From positions 1 through 50,393 of the forward strand of contig LPNZ01011357.1 in the NCBI GenBank assembly GCA_001655205.1: 50,393 nucleotides of DNA, read 5' to 3'. Made by a program: the position numbers and the translations under genes. Position 1 is the first letter of the stretch. Every line of letters starts with the position of its first letter. This DNA is from Lenisia limosa. Taxonomy: Eukaryota > Breviatea. Shown here piece after piece: positions 48,064 to 50,393 of the stretch. A model generated the notes under the pieces. It did not search any database. It had not been told where the DNA came from and was given only the letters and a program-made list of their open reading frames with translations.

Positions 48064-48134
48064 ATCGTGGGCTGAGGGCTATGTGTATTGAAGTGTTGCT
48101 TAGATGAGTAGATCGTGGGTTGAGGGCTATATGT
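48047..48134. repeat. 48-base tandem duplication across the glutamine synthetase stop codon
   Basis: The segment beginning GTTGCTTAGATGAGTAGATC at 48047 recurs at 48095, with two differences over 40 bases. The first copy contains the last codons (Cys-Leu-Asp-Glu) and TAG of the glutamine synthetase gene; the second lies in the 3' untranslated region. Confidence 0.95.
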
Positions 48135-48617
48135 TTACCCTTTTCAATTTGAAAGCAATTTCAATCAAAGCTCACTTGCCTTCACTCTTTAGGAAGCACG
48201 GTAAAGAAGCAGCATGTTCTATCTGTTGTGATTTGCAGTTGATTACTAATGGGACTGTTCAATTGTGAAATACACCCTTTTTACTTAGTAGTATCGTAAT
48301 ATCAGAGTATAAATTAAGATTGGATTAGATTTGACTAGATGGCTAGCAAATGGCTAGTGTCTGGCTAGATGAGGTTAAAGAAAGGGTAGAGAAGAGGGTT
48401 ATGGTTATGAAGGTATGGAGGGAATTACGAGCCGAGGGTTCCCGAATTTGGATATTTGTCCCCCCACATATTTCGTCGTTTAAATTCATCATTACATTAG
48501 ATTTCATCCAGGATTTCATCATTCAATCATTATTATAGCAACAGTACCAGAGTATCATATTATTTTTTATTCAACTGAAATGGGTAAAGTTGCAAAACTG
48601 AAGCCAGGTTTCCAAGA
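48064..48617. other. Intergenic region between two plus-strand genes
   Basis: About 550 bases. It contains the second copy of the 48-base duplication, a GATTAGATTTGACTAGATGGCTAGC-like run of related TAGAT/CTAG words (48320-48370), and otherwise AT-rich sequence. A plus-strand open stretch at 48350-48538 has no recognisable protein character. Confidence 0.5.
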
Positions 48618-49782
48618 ATGTTTGTAACGGGCTCCCCTCATGACCTCTCTAACCTCGTAGCATCAAAAAAGAAAGGTTTCAAAAGGGTTTCCGATGACCC
48701 TGATGCAGGATTCGCAAAACTATGGGGTCCCGGATTTGAGTATATTATGAGGAACACAAGTGTTGTTATTGGGAGAGGAGAAGGACCTGTAATGCCGCCC
48801 GCACAGGTTTTGAGGAGTATTTTAGTATCGTTGATGATAGTGGTCTTGTTTTTGTATATTATTATGTTGATGTTTCTTCTGTCGCCAAAATGTTAAAATG
48901 TCTTTTTGTCTAGATCACAAAAGCCAGTGCTTAATAGAATGGGAGATTTTAGTATTGTGGCGTGTGGAAAATTAATTGTTGTTCATCCCTCTTTGATTCT
49001 TCGCTTGAGTTCTCATGCCCATAGCTAGTTGGTTAGTTGGCTAGTTGGGTTTTGTGTTTTGTCCATCTGCAGCGCTACCCCCCGTGCGCTCATGGTTCAG
49101 GTCATGACAGAAGCATGGTGTCCTCTTGGGCCTGGAGTGGGTCAGGCCATCAGCCATCGCCATGCAAGAATACGCTACAACCCGGGCAAAACGTGGGTGT
49201 CTCCACTGTAAACTGTCAACTTACACTTTAGTTGTTTTGAGCTCTCAGCTTTGTCCAGAGCGGGGGCCTACCTTGATGGGCAGCTGGTGCTTCCCGAGCA
49301 CGGAACTCGAGAAGTCAAATCCCGGTTGGTTGGAGGTTCATTTTGGAAGGATACTTTCACATTGGCAGTTATATCAAGATCACGAAGTATTTGTCACTTT
49401 CCAGTCAGCTCATTCAAGTGGGGAGTAGATGCTTCTTCTTTCTACCAGCTCAGAGAACCCGGGTATTCTGTCAGTCCAAGGAAGCCATAAGTGAAACCAG
49501 CGCACCAAAATCAGAGTAGGCTGGAACTTGATGCATTGTGCTTGCATCTGACTGATGCTTGTGTGTGTGGGGGGGGGGGCTCTTCTTGTTGAGTTCATTT
49601 CACTTCAACAACAGATTGTCTACTGAGTGCTATTTTTTCCGAACTGAACGAGGTTGATATCCCATCATTATCTTAGGGCAACATTGGAACTGTTACAGGA
49701 GGCAATTGGCTTTTTACCTAAGGAACCAAAAAGTGAGCAGCTGGACGGGTGGTATTGTCCTGATTTGAAGCTCATTGTGTAG
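48618..49782 (+). CDS. FHA-domain protein
   Basis: Starts MFVTGSPHDLSNLVASKKKG (48618) and ends LDGWYCPDLKLIV at TAG 49780-49782, in about five exons. FHA domains bind phosphothreonine peptides. The domain's markers are visible in order: GFEYIMRNTSVVIGRG (the Gly-Arg of the first loop; 48735-48780), VGQAISHRHARIRYNPGKT (the Ser...His loop; 49137-49193), FELSALSRAGAYLDGQLVL (49237-49293, in place of the usual Asn-Gly), and VGSRCFFFLPAQ (49420-49455) as the last strand. A short C-terminal tail follows (49680-49782). The whole protein is small, mostly the FHA domain; partner and role are unknown. The intron between the first two markers is long for this genome. Confidence 0.75.
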
Positions 49783-49950
49783 GACGACGGCTTGTTGTAG
49801 ACTGATCCCGTCTATGCTCTTCTTCCCCCGCAAAGTGTGCGCAACGATTGCAAAATCGAATAATTGAACTATGTCATGCCAAGTCGTCCAATATTATTTA
49901 TACAGACTTCTGAAAACACAAGGGCGGAATTGCATGGTATCGTCTAGGAT

Positions 49951-50393
49951 TTATAAGTCTGTTAAAGAGTAGTACAGGCCTGAGATCATGATAAGAACTC
50001 CTACAATTGCAGCAAGAAGAGATCTACGATATTAATAAAAAAAATTCATGTTTTACTCTTACAAAATCGAGTGAAGTGAAATAGCGTTGTTGGACTTTGC
50101 AACAAAAAAGAAACACCTAAGAGGTGAGGAAAGAACAATCAAAAAAAGGAACCACAAACAGTGAGGGAAGAATAATTGAGGTAGTGGGTGAGGCGAGGGA
50201 GCCAATGAAGGAGAACACCATAGAAATATCTAAATGATGAGAAGTAAACAGACATCGTAACCTAGGCATACAATTATATTCCAAAAGGCCAATCCTCCCA
50301 CCAGAAACTAAGAAGGCAACAATAATGTCAATTGCGAAAATAGCACTCGCAATGGCAGTGATGCGGAGTTGTGACGACTTGGTACCAGAAAAG
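49951..50393 (-). CDS. Multi-pass membrane protein, 3' end only
   Basis: Minus strand entering from the right edge. An exon with a hydrophobic segment (ITAIASAIFAIDIIVAFLVS) is joined in phase to RYFYGVLLHWLPRLTHYLNY, then QQRYFTSLDF, then a last exon with another hydrophobic helix (LLAAIVGVLIMISGLYYSL) ending TDL, TAA 49953-49951. Three introns of about 33-70 bases are visible. Not recognised; at least two transmembrane helices in about 110 residues. Convergent with the FHA gene across 168 bases. Confidence 0.6.

Noticed and set aside
1-50393. CRISPR arrays, bacterial operons, rRNA or tRNA genes, viral genes
   Set aside because: None seen: no regularly spaced direct repeats, no cloverleaf sequences, no recognisable viral or bacterial-type gene organisation.

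Overview
This window is nuclear DNA from a unicellular, intron-rich eukaryote. Its genes are cut into many short exons by GT-AG introns, most of them about 30-60 bases long. Intergenic spaces are only about 130-560 bases, and base composition is mixed. Nothing bacterial or viral was recognised. Several genes belong to families restricted to organisms with motile cilia or flagella (AXDND1-like, LRRIQ1-like) or with sexual cell and nuclear fusion (GEX1/KAR5-like). A free-living flagellated protist with a sexual cycle fits best; I cannot place it in a phylum from the sequence alone. Eight short runs of N mark assembly gaps, three of them directly beside long C or G homopolymers.

Layout, left to right: (1) 5' end of an unknown gene on the minus strand (350-1); (2) GEX1/KAR5/Brambleberry nuclear-fusion protein (+, 565-3275); (3) TPR protein (-, 4855-3655); (4) a long AXDND1-like axonemal dynein light-chain-domain protein (+, 5282-14102) with a mariner-like MITE in one intron; (5) PARP1-type poly(ADP-ribose) polymerase (+, 14642-19964); (6) large HEAT-repeat protein (-, 25500-20185); (7) oligoribonuclease/REXO2 (+, 25813-27267); (8) LRRIQ1-like coiled-coil/LRR/IQ protein (-, 35296-27399); (9) a possible small protein (+, 35464-35664); (10) nucleotidyltransferase of the non-canonical poly(A)/poly(U) polymerase type with a C-terminal zinc ribbon (-, 38130-35908); (11) divergent MoxR-like AAA+ ATPase (+, 38617-41135); (12) multi-pass membrane protein carrying an EGF-like and a DUF229 sulfatase-like ectodomain (-, 45622-41415); (13) type II glutamine synthetase with a mitochondrial-type presequence (+, 45858-48063); (14) FHA-domain protein (+, 48618-49782); (15) 3' end of a multi-pass membrane protein (-, 50393-49951).

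Genes mostly alternate strand, so divergent pairs share short promoters (214-486 bases) and convergent pairs share short 3' spacers. The most coherent theme is flagellar and sexual biology: the GEX1-like gene and the TPR, AXDND1 and LRRIQ1 genes. The remaining genes are general DNA-repair, RNA-turnover and metabolic functions. Exon joins were worked out by eye from GT/AG sites, phase continuity and protein sense. Gene boundaries are good to the start and stop codons given, but individual splice sites may be off.
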